Shown here: piece after piece, positions 8,384-16,583 of the stretch | Layout: each line of letters opens with the position of its first letter | Numbering within the stretch: position 1 is the stretch's first letter | Origin: Paraburkholderia xenovorans LB400 | GTDB lineage: Bacteria > Pseudomonadota > Gammaproteobacteria > Burkholderiales > Burkholderiaceae | Direction of reading: 5' to 3' | Assembly (NCBI RefSeq): GCF_000013645.1 | Contig: NC_007951.1 | Span: 3,968,001-4,032,000 of the forward strand | DNA length: 64,000 bases | Notes under the pieces: generated by a model | What the model was told of the DNA's origin: nothing | Database searches by the model: none | The model's input: only the letters and a program-made list of their open reading frames with translations | Translations under genes and position numbers: made by a program

Positions 8384-9283
8384 TCAGACGATCCGCATCG
8401 AGTAATCTGTTGCGCGCACGTCTTTGGTCAGCGCGCCGATCGACACACGATCGACGCCGGTTTCGGCGATCGTGCGCACCGTATCGAAGTTCACACCGCC
8501 CGACACCTCCAGCACCGCCCGCCCCGCTGTGATGCGCACCGCTTCGCGCATGGCCTCGAACGAAAAATTGTCGAGCAGAACGGATTGCGCGCGATGAGCC
8601 AGCGCAATTTCCAGTTCCTCGAGCGTCTCGACTTCGACCTGGATCGGCACGCCCGCATTCAGCGCCAGCGCCGCGTTCATAGCCGCGCCCACCCCGCCAG
8701 CCGCGGCGATGTGGTTTTCCTTGATGAGAATACCGTCGTACAGCGCGAGACGCTGGTTCGCCCCACCGCCCACGCGCACCGCGTACTTCTGCGCGAGCCG
8801 CAGACCTGGCAAGGTTTTGCGCGTATCGAGAATGCGCGTTCGCGTATGAGCGACGGCATCGACATAATGGCGCGTCGCGCTCGCCACGCCCGACAGCAAT
8901 TGCAGGAAGTTCAGCGCGTTGCGTTCCGCCGTCAACAAGGCGCGCACCGGTCCGCGCAGTTCGCAGACCGTTGTGTCGGCCTTCATCCGGTCGCCTTCAC
9001 GATAGCGCCACTGGACCTCGATACGCGGATCGACCTGGCGCATCACCGCGTTGAACCACGGCACCCCGCACAGCACCGCATCCTCACGCACGATGATGCG
9101 CGCGCCGCGTACGTCATCCGCTGGAACCAGGCGGCCCGTCTGGTCACCGGTGCCGACGTCTTCGGCCAGTGCGTCGGCGACGTTGCGCGCCAACGCGGCT
9201 TCGAATGCCGCGCCGTACTGTGCCTGAATTTCAGCGAACAGCGGCGACACCGCCTCGACCTGACTGCGCTCAACCGCCCCCAT
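8384..9283 (-). CDS. nadC: Nicotinate-nucleotide pyrophosphorylase (quinolinate phosphoribosyltransferase) NadC
   Basis: A 299-residue enzyme converting quinolinate and PRPP to nicotinate mononucleotide, the third step of NAD synthesis. Family blocks visible are ALAEDVGTGDQT, NFLQLLSGVAS, RILDTRKTLPGLR, YAVRVGGGANQRLALYDG, ILIKENH, VEVETLEE, LLDNFS, and EVSGGVN with GVDRVSIGALT. Start ATG 9283 shares its A with the TGA of nadA (TGATG), so translation is coupled. The frame stays open far upstream, but that is a shadow of nadA. Confidence 0.97.
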   Translation of the reverse strand: MGAVERSQVEAVSPLFAEIQAQYGAAFEAALARNVADALAEDVGTGDQTGRLVPADDVRGARIIVREDAVLCGVPWFNAVMRQVDPRIEVQWRYREGDRMKADTTVCELRGPVRALLTAERNALNFLQLLSGVASATRHYVDAVAHTRTRILDTRKTLPGLRLAQKYAVRVGGGANQRLALYDGILIKENHIAAAGGVGAAMNAALALNAGVPIQVEVETLEELEIALAHRAQSVLLDNFSFEAMREAVRITAGRAVLEVSGGVNFDTVRTIAETGVDRVSIGALTKDVRATDYSMRIV

Positions 9284-10422
9284 CACGCTGCTCCCACGTT
9301 CGAATACAGTTGCGCGTCGCGCGCCAGATCGCCGCTCGCCTGCACGCGCTTCTTGTGACGCGCCGCGAAATCCAGCATCCGGTCGATCGGCAGACGCGCG
9401 CGCTCGCCGATCGCACGATCGACGAAGATTTCGTTGTGGCCACGCTCGAGCACATCGGCCAGATTGGCGAGGCCGTTCATCGCCATCCACGGGCAGTGCG
9501 CGCAACTCTTGCAGGTCGCGCTGTTGCCGGCCGTCGGCGCGGCAATCAAGGTCTTGCCGGGTGCGGCGAGCTGCATCTTGTGCAGTATGCCGAGATCCGT
9601 CGCCACGATGAAATGCGTCGCGTCCAGCTTTTGCGCCGCATCGATCAACTGCGTGGTCGAGCCCACCACGTCCGCCTGTGCGACCACGTTGGCCGGCGAC
9701 TCGGGGTGCACCAACACCTTCGCGCCCGGATATTCGGCGCGCAGCAGATCGAGTTCGATGCCTTTGAATTCGTCGTGAACCAGACACGAACCCTGCCACA
9801 GCAGCATGTCCGCGCCGGTCTTGTTCTGGATATAACTGCCGAGGTGGCGGTCGGGCGCCCAGATGATCTTTTCGCCACGGGCGTGCAGATCGGCAACGAT
9901 TTCCAACCCGATCGACGACGTCACCATCCAGTCCGCGCGCGCCTTCACGGCCGCGCTCGTGTTCGCATACACCACCACCGTGCGATCGGGGTACGCGTCG
10001 CAGAAAGCCGAGAATTCATCGGCCGGGCAGCCAAGATCGAGCGAACAGGTTGCGTCGAGATCCGGCATCAGAATGCGCTTGTCCGGACTCAGAATCTTCG
10101 CCGTCTCGCCCATGAAGCGCACGCCGGCAACGACCAGCGTTTGCGCGGCGTGATCGCGCCCGAAGCGCGCCATCTCCAGTGAATCGGCCACGCAGCCGCC
10201 AGTCTCGTCGGCGAGCTCCTGCAATTCCGCGTCGACGTAATAATGCGCGACAAGCACCGCTTTCTCGCGTTCGAGCAATTTGCGGATGCGTGCCTTCAGC
10301 GCCAGCTTCTCTTCGGCCGACGGCATGTCGGGCACCTTCGCCCACGCCTGCCCGATCCCGCAGGTCGTACCCTGCGCTTGTGGCCGGTCGTATTCGACGG
10401 TCCTGATAGCCTGCTGATCCAT
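9283..10422 (-). CDS. nadA: Quinolinate synthase NadA
   Basis: A 379-residue [4Fe-4S] enzyme that condenses iminoaspartate with dihydroxyacetone phosphate to quinolinate. Family stretches are VLVAHYYVDAELQELAD, GGCVADSLEMA, VVAGVRFMGETAKIL, the CSLDLGCPADEF region, HPESPANVV and CKSCAHCPWMAMN near the C-terminus, which include the cluster cysteines. Start ATG 10422 follows GAGGAGATC; the 29 upstream codons do not look like this family. It is overlapped by nadC downstream, forming a nadAC operon that faces nadB. Confidence 0.97.
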   Translation of the reverse strand: MDQQAIRTVEYDRPQAQGTTCGIGQAWAKVPDMPSAEEKLALKARIRKLLEREKAVLVAHYYVDAELQELADETGGCVADSLEMARFGRDHAAQTLVVAGVRFMGETAKILSPDKRILMPDLDATCSLDLGCPADEFSAFCDAYPDRTVVVYANTSAAVKARADWMVTSSIGLEIVADLHARGEKIIWAPDRHLGSYIQNKTGADMLLWQGSCLVHDEFKGIELDLLRAEYPGAKVLVHPESPANVVAQADVVGSTTQLIDAAQKLDATHFIVATDLGILHKMQLAAPGKTLIAAPTAGNSATCKSCAHCPWMAMNGLANLADVLERGHNEIFVDRAIGERARLPIDRMLDFAARHKKRVQASGDLARDAQLYSNVGAA

Positions 10423-10496
10423 GATCTCCTCTGCCTTCGCTCTGCCGCCGCGGACTCTCAATCGCGTGTCGTTGCAGTTTCCGCGGCCCAAAAAGC

Positions 10497-10520
10497 AAAA
10501 CCCCGCCAACGCGGGGTTTT
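10497..10520 (-). terminator. Terminator of the desaturase gene
   Basis: AAAACCCCGC-CAAC-GCGGGGTTTT is a perfect 10-bp arm hairpin with an A/T tail. It lies 33 bp past the desaturase stop and upstream of nadA, so it separates the two transcripts. Confidence 0.85.
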
Positions 10521-10552
10521 GTGACGTACTGAGATTTTAATGGATTTCGCTA

Positions 10553-11749
10553 TCAGGCATAACGGCGCAATCGCATCGCAAAGTCTTGCAGCGTTTTGAT
10601 GCCACTTTGTTCAGCGCGATGACACCAGTCCTGCAACTGAACCAGCAACTGATCACGCGAAGCATTGGAGCGCTCCCACATGGCCGCCAGTTCGTTGCGC
10701 ATGTCGATATACGTCTTGAGCTTCTGGCTGCTCGCGAAAATTTGCGGCAACTGACGCTTCTGAGGTTCGTCGAGACCTGCTTCTTCCTTGTGGAACCAGC
10801 TGCGTGCACCGCGCATGAGCTGATACTTCTCGCGCGCGCCGACTTCCTTCAGATGCGCCAGTTCCTGACGATAGGCGCGCTTGAGCGCCTTGCCGTAACG
10901 CGCCATCACTTCGTAGCGATTGGCCAGCACGGCTTGCAGCGTGTCCTGATCGAGCACCAGCTTGCCGGTGGTCAGACGCGGCGTAGGCGCTACCTTCTTC
11001 ACCTTGGCGAGGCGGAACGCCGACATGATACGGATGTACATCCAGCCGATATCGAACTCGTACCACTTGTTCGACAGCTTGGCGGACGTCGCATACGTGT
11101 GGTGATTGTTATGCAGCTCTTCACCGCCGATGATGATGCCCCACGGGAAAATGTTGGTGCTGGCATCCGCCGAGTTGAAGTTGCGATAGCCCCAGAAGTG
11201 CGCGAGACCGTTCACCACACCAGCGGCCCAGAACGGAATCCATACCATTTGCACGGCCCAGATGGTCAGGCCGACGACGCCGAACAGCGCGACGTTCAGC
11301 ACCATCATCAGGCTCACGCCGAGGATCGGGTATTTGGTGTAGACGTTGCGTTCCATCCAGTCGTTCGGCGTGCCGTGACTGAACTTGCGCATCGTTTCTT
11401 CGTTTTTTGCTTCGGTGCGGTACAGTTCCGCGCCTTCGAGCAGCACCTTCCAGATGCCGCGCGTTTGCGGGCTGTGCGGATCTTCTTCAGTCTCGCACTT
11501 GGCGTGGTGCTTACGGTGAATCGCAGCCCATTGGCCGGTCAGCATGCCGGTGGTCATCCACAGCCAGAACCGGAAAAAATGACTGACGACCGGATGCAGC
11601 TCCAGCGCGCGGTGCGCCTGGCAGCGATGCAGATAGACTGTCACGCCGATGATCGTGATGTGCGTCACGATCGCCGTGTACAGCACGAGTTGCCACCACG
11701 AGAAGTGCAGCAGACCGTGGGCAAGAAAATCGAGCAAAGAATTCAACAA
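10553..11749 (-). CDS. Membrane fatty acid desaturase (acyl-CoA delta-9 type)
   Basis: A 398-residue membrane di-iron desaturase. The three histidine boxes are present: HRCQAH near residue 42, HRKHH near residue 78 and HNNHH near residue 216. Hydrophobic segments flank them, and the C-terminal 150 residues form a charged cytosolic extension. It probably introduces a cis double bond into saturated acyl chains and so adjusts membrane fluidity; acyl-CoA versus phospholipid substrate is not decided by the sequence. A palindrome overlaps its likely promoter, and a terminator follows it, so it seems to be monocistronic. Confidence 0.9.
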   Translation of the reverse strand: MLNSLLDFLAHGLLHFSWWQLVLYTAIVTHITIIGVTVYLHRCQAHRALELHPVVSHFFRFWLWMTTGMLTGQWAAIHRKHHAKCETEEDPHSPQTRGIWKVLLEGAELYRTEAKNEETMRKFSHGTPNDWMERNVYTKYPILGVSLMMVLNVALFGVVGLTIWAVQMVWIPFWAAGVVNGLAHFWGYRNFNSADASTNIFPWGIIIGGEELHNNHHTYATSAKLSNKWYEFDIGWMYIRIMSAFRLAKVKKVAPTPRLTTGKLVLDQDTLQAVLANRYEVMARYGKALKRAYRQELAHLKEVGAREKYQLMRGARSWFHKEEAGLDEPQKRQLPQIFASSQKLKTYIDMRNELAAMWERSNASRDQLLVQLQDWCHRAEQSGIKTLQDFAMRLRRYA

Positions 11750-11836
11750 GGCAATTTACCTGTGGAACGAGAGGTCCGAGATACACGCAGATTGCGCGTG
11801 TCAAGAAAGTGAAAGCATACAGCGGGATTGGACGAC

Positions 11837-11859
11837 ATTCTACTTGAACCGTTCCAAGT
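11837..11859 (-). promoter_or_regulatory. -10 box and palindromic operator candidate of the desaturase gene
   Basis: On the minus strand TAGAAT (11842-11837) is a good -10 box about 90 bp before the start codon. Immediately upstream, 11842-11859, is the 18-bp dyad ACTTGAACCGTTCCAAGT, with seven of nine pairs matching. It would fill the spacer between -35 and -10, a usual repressor position. I found no clear -35. Confidence 0.5.
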
Positions 11860-11952
11860 GTTTGTAACAAATAGGGATTTTTTGTGCCGCATCAACGGAA
11901 AGGAACGCGCCGAAGCTCTATATAAGACTCGCCGGCGCGCCAGAAGTGCCCG

Positions 11953-13308
11953 TCAATGCGCGCTGTCCGCCTGATCGGCCGAGGATCCGGTCATTATTAC
12001 CGGTTGCGGTACACCGACGCCAACGTTGCCGACGATTCGCACTTCGCGTTGCGCGAACGGAATCGAGATGTCGTGCTCCGAGAACAGACGCCAGATATTG
12101 CGGTTGACGGCCGAGCGCACGCCCGCGGTGCCGGCGGCCGCGTCCTCGATCCAGAAGCCGAGTTCGAGGTTGATGCCGTCCGCACCGAAACTGGCCAGAT
12201 AAGATGTCGGCGCCGGTTCCTGCAGCACGCGCGGCACGTCTGCGGCGGCCTGCACCAGCAGCGCCATTGCCTGCTCGACGTTGGACGTGTACGCGACCTG
12301 CACGGCCACTTTCGCATGGCCGCGCGTCAGGTACGACGACTGGTTCTGGACCACGTCCGTGATCAGCTTTTCGTTCGGAATCAGCGTCTCGATGCCGTCC
12401 AGTCCACGCACCACGGTATAGCGCGTGCGGATCTGCGTGACCATGCCCTGCAGGCCGCTCACGTTGATCGTGTCGCCAATGCGCAGCGACCGGTCGATCA
12501 GGATGATGAATCCCGACACGTAGTTGCTGGCGATCTTCTGCAGACCGAACCCCAGCCCCACGCCCAGCGCGCCGCCGAACACACCCAGCACGGTGATGTC
12601 GATGCCGACCAGCGACAGGCTGATCAGCACCGCCGCCAGCACGAACGCCGCCCGGCCGACCCGCGCCACCACCACCTTCAGGTTGGCATCGAGCGTTTTC
12701 GAACGCATCAGACGGTCTTCGAACGTGGAGCCGAGCCACATCGCGACGATCATCGTCACGCACACCCACAGCAGCCCCGAGATGAGCGAGAGCAGCGTCA
12801 TGTGCGCGTTGGCGACACGGAACTGGACGCTCGCCATCCACGTGATCACGTCGTCCTGAATGCCCATGACCGTGAGCACCATGCCGACCCAGACGACCAG
12901 CGAGACGATCTTTTCGACGAGGAACAGCCACGGATGCGTCGCGCCGTCGTGGCTGAAAACCCGCCGCGCAAAGAAAAACACAATGTAAATCAAGCCGATG
13001 CCGAATAACGGCACCAGCGCCAGATCGAGCAGCGCGGTGTGCATGAACTGGCCGGTGACCGACCGCGCGAGCCACACGAGGGTCGCGCCGATCAGCGGAA
13101 AGAACGCGCGGTTCAGGCTTTCCGCGCCGAAGCGCAGAGTCTGGTAACGCGTCTGGCGACGCAGATCCAGTGCCCGGCGCAACAGGCGCGCGAGCAGCCA
13201 CGCGATCGCGAGCGTCCCGAGCAGGACGCCGACTTGCCACAGCATCACCGGCTGACCGAAGTCGCGCGCGAGGTCGCTGAACATATGAGGGAAAAGACGG
13301 TTTTGCAT
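11953..13308 (-). CDS. MscS-family mechanosensitive channel
   Basis: A 451-residue inner-membrane protein with about five hydrophobic segments in the first 260 residues. The MscS pore helix and beta domain follow (LGVFGGALGVGLGFGLQKIASNYVSGFIILIDRSLRIGDTI, residues about 271-311, and the TRYTVVRGLDGIETLIPNEKL block). It is longer than E. coli MscS (286) because of extra N-terminal helices. It likely releases solutes on hypo-osmotic shock, although substrate and gating cannot be read. It sits between the desaturase and the RsmB-like gene, all on the minus strand. Confidence 0.92.
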   Translation of the reverse strand: MQNRLFPHMFSDLARDFGQPVMLWQVGVLLGTLAIAWLLARLLRRALDLRRQTRYQTLRFGAESLNRAFFPLIGATLVWLARSVTGQFMHTALLDLALVPLFGIGLIYIVFFFARRVFSHDGATHPWLFLVEKIVSLVVWVGMVLTVMGIQDDVITWMASVQFRVANAHMTLLSLISGLLWVCVTMIVAMWLGSTFEDRLMRSKTLDANLKVVVARVGRAAFVLAAVLISLSLVGIDITVLGVFGGALGVGLGFGLQKIASNYVSGFIILIDRSLRIGDTINVSGLQGMVTQIRTRYTVVRGLDGIETLIPNEKLITDVVQNQSSYLTRGHAKVAVQVAYTSNVEQAMALLVQAAADVPRVLQEPAPTSYLASFGADGINLELGFWIEDAAAGTAGVRSAVNRNIWRLFSEHDISIPFAQREVRIVGNVGVGVPQPVIMTGSSADQADSAH

Positions 13309-13389
13309 GATGTCGCGGAAGTCGCCGGCGCCCAGCCGGGTTCAGGAATCGAACCCGCGCGCGCCGGCAGAAGCCTGTTACGCCTGCGC

Positions 13390-14649
13390 CTAGCTCTGGC
13401 GTTCCAGCACGGCGGCGAAGAAGCCGTCCGTTGCGTGGCGGTGCGGCCACAGCGAAAGATAATCGCCCATTTCCAGATCGATGCGCTGCTCGGCCAGCAC
13501 GTCGCGCGCGGGCACCAGAGCGAAATCGGGATGGCCGGCGAGGAACTGCTCCACCACCGCCTCGTTTTCGGCTTCCAGAATCGAGCAGGTGGCATAGACC
13601 AGACGTCCGCCCTTCTTTACCAGACGCGCGGCGCTCGCCAGAATCGACGCCTGCTTCGGCGCCAGTTCGGCCACCGATTCCGGCGACTGGCGCCACTTCA
13701 GATCCGGGTTGCGACGCAGCGTGCCCAGGCCGCTGCACGGTGCATCGACCAGCACGCGGTCGATCTTGCCCGCGAGGCGCTTGATCTTGGAATCGTGTTC
13801 ACTATCGATCAGCACCGGATTCACATTTGACAGGCCGCTGCGCGCAAGGCGCGGCTTGAGCTTGGCGAGACGCCGCTCGGAGACGTCGAAGGCATAGAGC
13901 CGGCCGGTCGAGCGCATTGCCGCGCCCAGCGCCAGCGTCTTGCCGCCCGCGCCCGCACAGAAGTCGACGATCATTTCGCCGCGCTTGGGCGCGACCAGCG
14001 AACACAGCAACTGGCTGCCTTCGTCCTGCACTTCGACCCAGCCATGCTGGAACGCGTCGAGTTTGGTGAGCGGCGGCTTGCCGACCACCCGCACGCCGAA
14101 CGGTGCGAACGGCGTGGCGCCGGCCTCGATGCCAGCTTTCGACAGTGCGTTCAGCACGTCGTCGCGGCTCGCCTTGATCGGGTTGGTGCGCAGATCCAGC
14201 GGCGCCGGGTAGTTCAGCGCCGCGGCCAGCTGCGCCAGTTCGTCGGGTTCGAAACGCTTGCTGAGCGCCTGATAGATCCAGTCGGGCAGATTCAGGCGAA
14301 TCCGCAGCGGCAGGCTTTCCGGGTCGATCTTCGAGACGTGTTCGAGCCAGCTCAGTTCCTGTTCCGACACAAACGGCTTGAGCGCGTTACGTCCCGCCGT
14401 CTGCATCAGGCCGAGCAGCGCCATGCGGCGTGCCGGGCTGCCGGCGCCGCCCTCCGCCAGATGGGCGAATTCCATCCGGCGGCGCAGCACCGCGAAAACC
14501 GCCTCGGCGATGACCCCGCGCTCGCCGTGCCCGAGCTTCGGGTGCGCGCGGAAGAAACGGCTCGTGGTGGCGTCGGCCGGGCCGTTGAGTTTTAGGACTT
14601 CAGCCAACAAAGTCTCAGTTTGTCCAATCAGAAAACCATGCAATCTCAT
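13390..14649 (-). CDS. RsmB/NOP-family SAM-dependent rRNA m5C methyltransferase
   Basis: A 419-residue RNA cytosine-5 methyltransferase. Residues 1-140 are helical and divergent, in the place of the NusB-like domain of RsmB. The catalytic domain has the SAM motif VDFCAGAGGKTLALGA, the catalytic-cysteine motif DAPCSGLGTLRRNPDLKWR and the second cysteine in YATCSILEAENE. The start ATG 14649 overlaps the purN stop as ATGA, so the two are coupled. The target is probably 16S rRNA; whether this is the true RsmB (C967) or a paralogue cannot be settled here. Confidence 0.88.
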   Translation of the reverse strand: MRLHGFLIGQTETLLAEVLKLNGPADATTSRFFRAHPKLGHGERGVIAEAVFAVLRRRMEFAHLAEGGAGSPARRMALLGLMQTAGRNALKPFVSEQELSWLEHVSKIDPESLPLRIRLNLPDWIYQALSKRFEPDELAQLAAALNYPAPLDLRTNPIKASRDDVLNALSKAGIEAGATPFAPFGVRVVGKPPLTKLDAFQHGWVEVQDEGSQLLCSLVAPKRGEMIVDFCAGAGGKTLALGAAMRSTGRLYAFDVSERRLAKLKPRLARSGLSNVNPVLIDSEHDSKIKRLAGKIDRVLVDAPCSGLGTLRRNPDLKWRQSPESVAELAPKQASILASAARLVKKGGRLVYATCSILEAENEAVVEQFLAGHPDFALVPARDVLAEQRIDLEMGDYLSLWPHRHATDGFFAAVLERQS

Positions 14650-15299
14650 GCGCCCTCTCCGGCGGTGTGACCGGCAAAGAGCCATTGCGGCTCCGGCGGC
14701 GTAAGCGTGACACGCAGGCCTTCGAGAGCAAGGCGCCCTTCGACGAACCAGCGCACCGCGCGTGGATAAATGATGTGTTCGGTTGCCAGCACGCGTTCGG
14801 CGAGCGTGGCGGGAGTGTCGCCCGTTTCAACGGGAACCGCCGACTGTACGACGATCGGCCCGTGATCCAGCTGCGAGGTGACAAAATGCACGGACGCGCC
14901 GTGCAGCCGCACGCCCGCGTCGAGCGCCTGCTGATGGGTTTTCAGGCCCGGAAAGCTCGGCAGCAGCGACGGATGCACATTCAGCATGCGGCCGGCGTAG
15001 TGATCGACGAAACCGGCCGTGAGCACCCGCATGAAGCCGGCGAGCACCACCAGATCGGGCGCGAAACTGTCGATTTTTTGAGCGAGCGCGGCGTCGAAGC
15101 TGTCGCGGCCGGAAAACTGGCGGTGGTCGACCACCGCCGTGGCAATGCCGTGCGACGCCGCGAACGCAAGGCCCGCGGCATCAGGACGGTTGGCAATCAC
15201 GGCCGCGACTTGCGCGGGCCAGGCTTCGTCCGAGCGGGCTCGAACAATGGCTTCCATGTTGCTTCCCCGTCCGGAAATCAGGATGACGAGTTTTTTCAT
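14646..15299 (-). CDS. purN: Phosphoribosylglycinamide formyltransferase PurN
   Basis: A 217-residue 10-formyl-THF-dependent enzyme of purine synthesis (GAR to FGAR). It starts MKKLVILISGRGSNMEAIV. The active-site motifs VVLAGFMRVLTAGF, MLNVHPSLLPSFPG with the catalytic Asn-His, and HFVTSQLDHGPIVVQ are present. It overlaps the following methyltransferase gene by 4 bp and is divergent from ribF. Confidence 0.96.
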   Translation of the reverse strand: MKKLVILISGRGSNMEAIVRARSDEAWPAQVAAVIANRPDAAGLAFAASHGIATAVVDHRQFSGRDSFDAALAQKIDSFAPDLVVLAGFMRVLTAGFVDHYAGRMLNVHPSLLPSFPGLKTHQQALDAGVRLHGASVHFVTSQLDHGPIVVQSAVPVETGDTPATLAERVLATEHIIYPRAVRWFVEGRLALEGLRVTLTPPEPQWLFAGHTAGEGA

Positions 15300-15416
15300 C
15301 CGCGGATTTTATCATTCGGGGACACTGAAACCGCGACGCTCCGCCGTCCATTGCGCTGAACGTTTATAATCGTTTGTTTTGCGGCACCCCGGCCGCTCTA
15401 CCTCAAACCCGCTATC

Positions 15417-16412
15417 GTGAGAGTCTTCCGCGGTCTTCCCAATGCTGAAAGCCGTGCGCCCTGCGCACTGACCATCGGCAACTTCGACGGTGTCCACCGC
15501 GGCCACCAGGCTCTGCTCGCCCACGTGCGGGCCGCGGCCGATGCACGCGGCCTGCCCGTCTGCGTGATGACCTTCGAGCCGCACCCCCGCGAATTCTTCA
15601 ACCCGGCGGGCGCGCCGCCGCGCATCGCCATGCTGCGCGACAAGCTCGAGGCGCTGCGCACCAACGGCGTCGACCGGGTGGTCGTCGAGCACTTCAATCA
15701 GACGTTCGCGAGCCAGTCGCCGGACGCGTTCGTCGAACGGATCATCGTCAACGGGCTGCATGCGCGCTGGGTCATGATCGGCGACGACTTCCGCTACGGT
15801 GCAAAACGCGCGGGCGACTTCGCGTCGCTCAAGGCCGCGGGGCAGCAACACGGTTTCGAAGTCGAACAGATGGCCACGGTGGCCGATCCGTCGGGCGCGC
15901 GCATTTCCAGCTCGGGCGTGCGCGCGGCGCTGGTGGCGGGCGACCTCGACTCGGCACGCGCCGCGCTGGGCCGCGACTACGTGATCAGCGGCCACGTCGT
16001 GCACGGCATGAAGCTCGGCCGCGACCTCGGCTTCCCCACGCTGAACCTGCCGATCGCCCACAAGCGCCCGGCGCTCGCGGGCATTTTCGTGGTGCGCGTG
16101 CACGGCGTGGCGGATGAACCGCTGCCCGGCGTCGCGAGCCTCGGCCTGCGCCCCACGGTAGACGATTCCGGCCGCGTGCTGCTCGAAGTCCATCTGCTCG
16201 ACTGGCATGGCGACGCATATGGCAAACTCGTGCGCGTCGAATTCCTGAAGAAGCTGCGCGACGAGGAAAAGTACGTCGATCTCGAAACGCTGACCGCCGC
16301 CATTGCGCGCGACGTCGCCAACGCGCGCGCATGGTTCGCGGCCGTCGGCGCCGGCACGCCGGGCAGCCGCTCCACCGGCTTCGCCACCTCGGCCACCGAC
16401 CGAATTAGATAA
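15417..16412 (+). CDS. ribF: Bifunctional riboflavin kinase / FMN adenylyltransferase RibF
   Basis: A 331-residue enzyme making FMN and FAD. The N-terminal adenylyltransferase has TIGNFDGVHRGHQALL and FEPHPREFF. The C-terminal kinase has GRDYVISGHVVHGMKLGRDLGFPT and later the VEFLKKLRDEEKY block. The start is GTG 15417 (GTG AGA GTC TTC), which gives the usual MRVFRG N-terminus; no ATG fits. The ribF-ileS-lspA order is common in proteobacteria. A 170-bp gap separates it from ileS. Confidence 0.96.
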   Translation: MRVFRGLPNAESRAPCALTIGNFDGVHRGHQALLAHVRAAADARGLPVCVMTFEPHPREFFNPAGAPPRIAMLRDKLEALRTNGVDRVVVEHFNQTFASQSPDAFVERIIVNGLHARWVMIGDDFRYGAKRAGDFASLKAAGQQHGFEVEQMATVADPSGARISSSGVRAALVAGDLDSARAALGRDYVISGHVVHGMKLGRDLGFPTLNLPIAHKRPALAGIFVVRVHGVADEPLPGVASLGLRPTVDDSGRVLLEVHLLDWHGDAYGKLVRVEFLKKLRDEEKYVDLETLTAAIARDVANARAWFAAVGAGTPGSRSTGFATSATDRIR

Positions 16413-16583
16413 CCGCCGTGGTCCACGCAAGCGCTTAAGCGCCGCATGTGGACCTTCGCCGCGCGCATCGAAGGGCGTCCGTGAATCACGCGACATGCCT
16501 GCCGGGCGCGCCCAACGCCTCTCGCGCATCGTGCGCATTCCGCAGCCCTGCTGCGCATAGAAAGAATTCACCGCGACCTCATC

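Noticed and set aside
9284..9799. N-terminal extension of nadC upstream of 9283
   Set aside because: It lies inside nadA in another frame, has no family match, and the coupled ATG at 9283 gives the normal NadC length.
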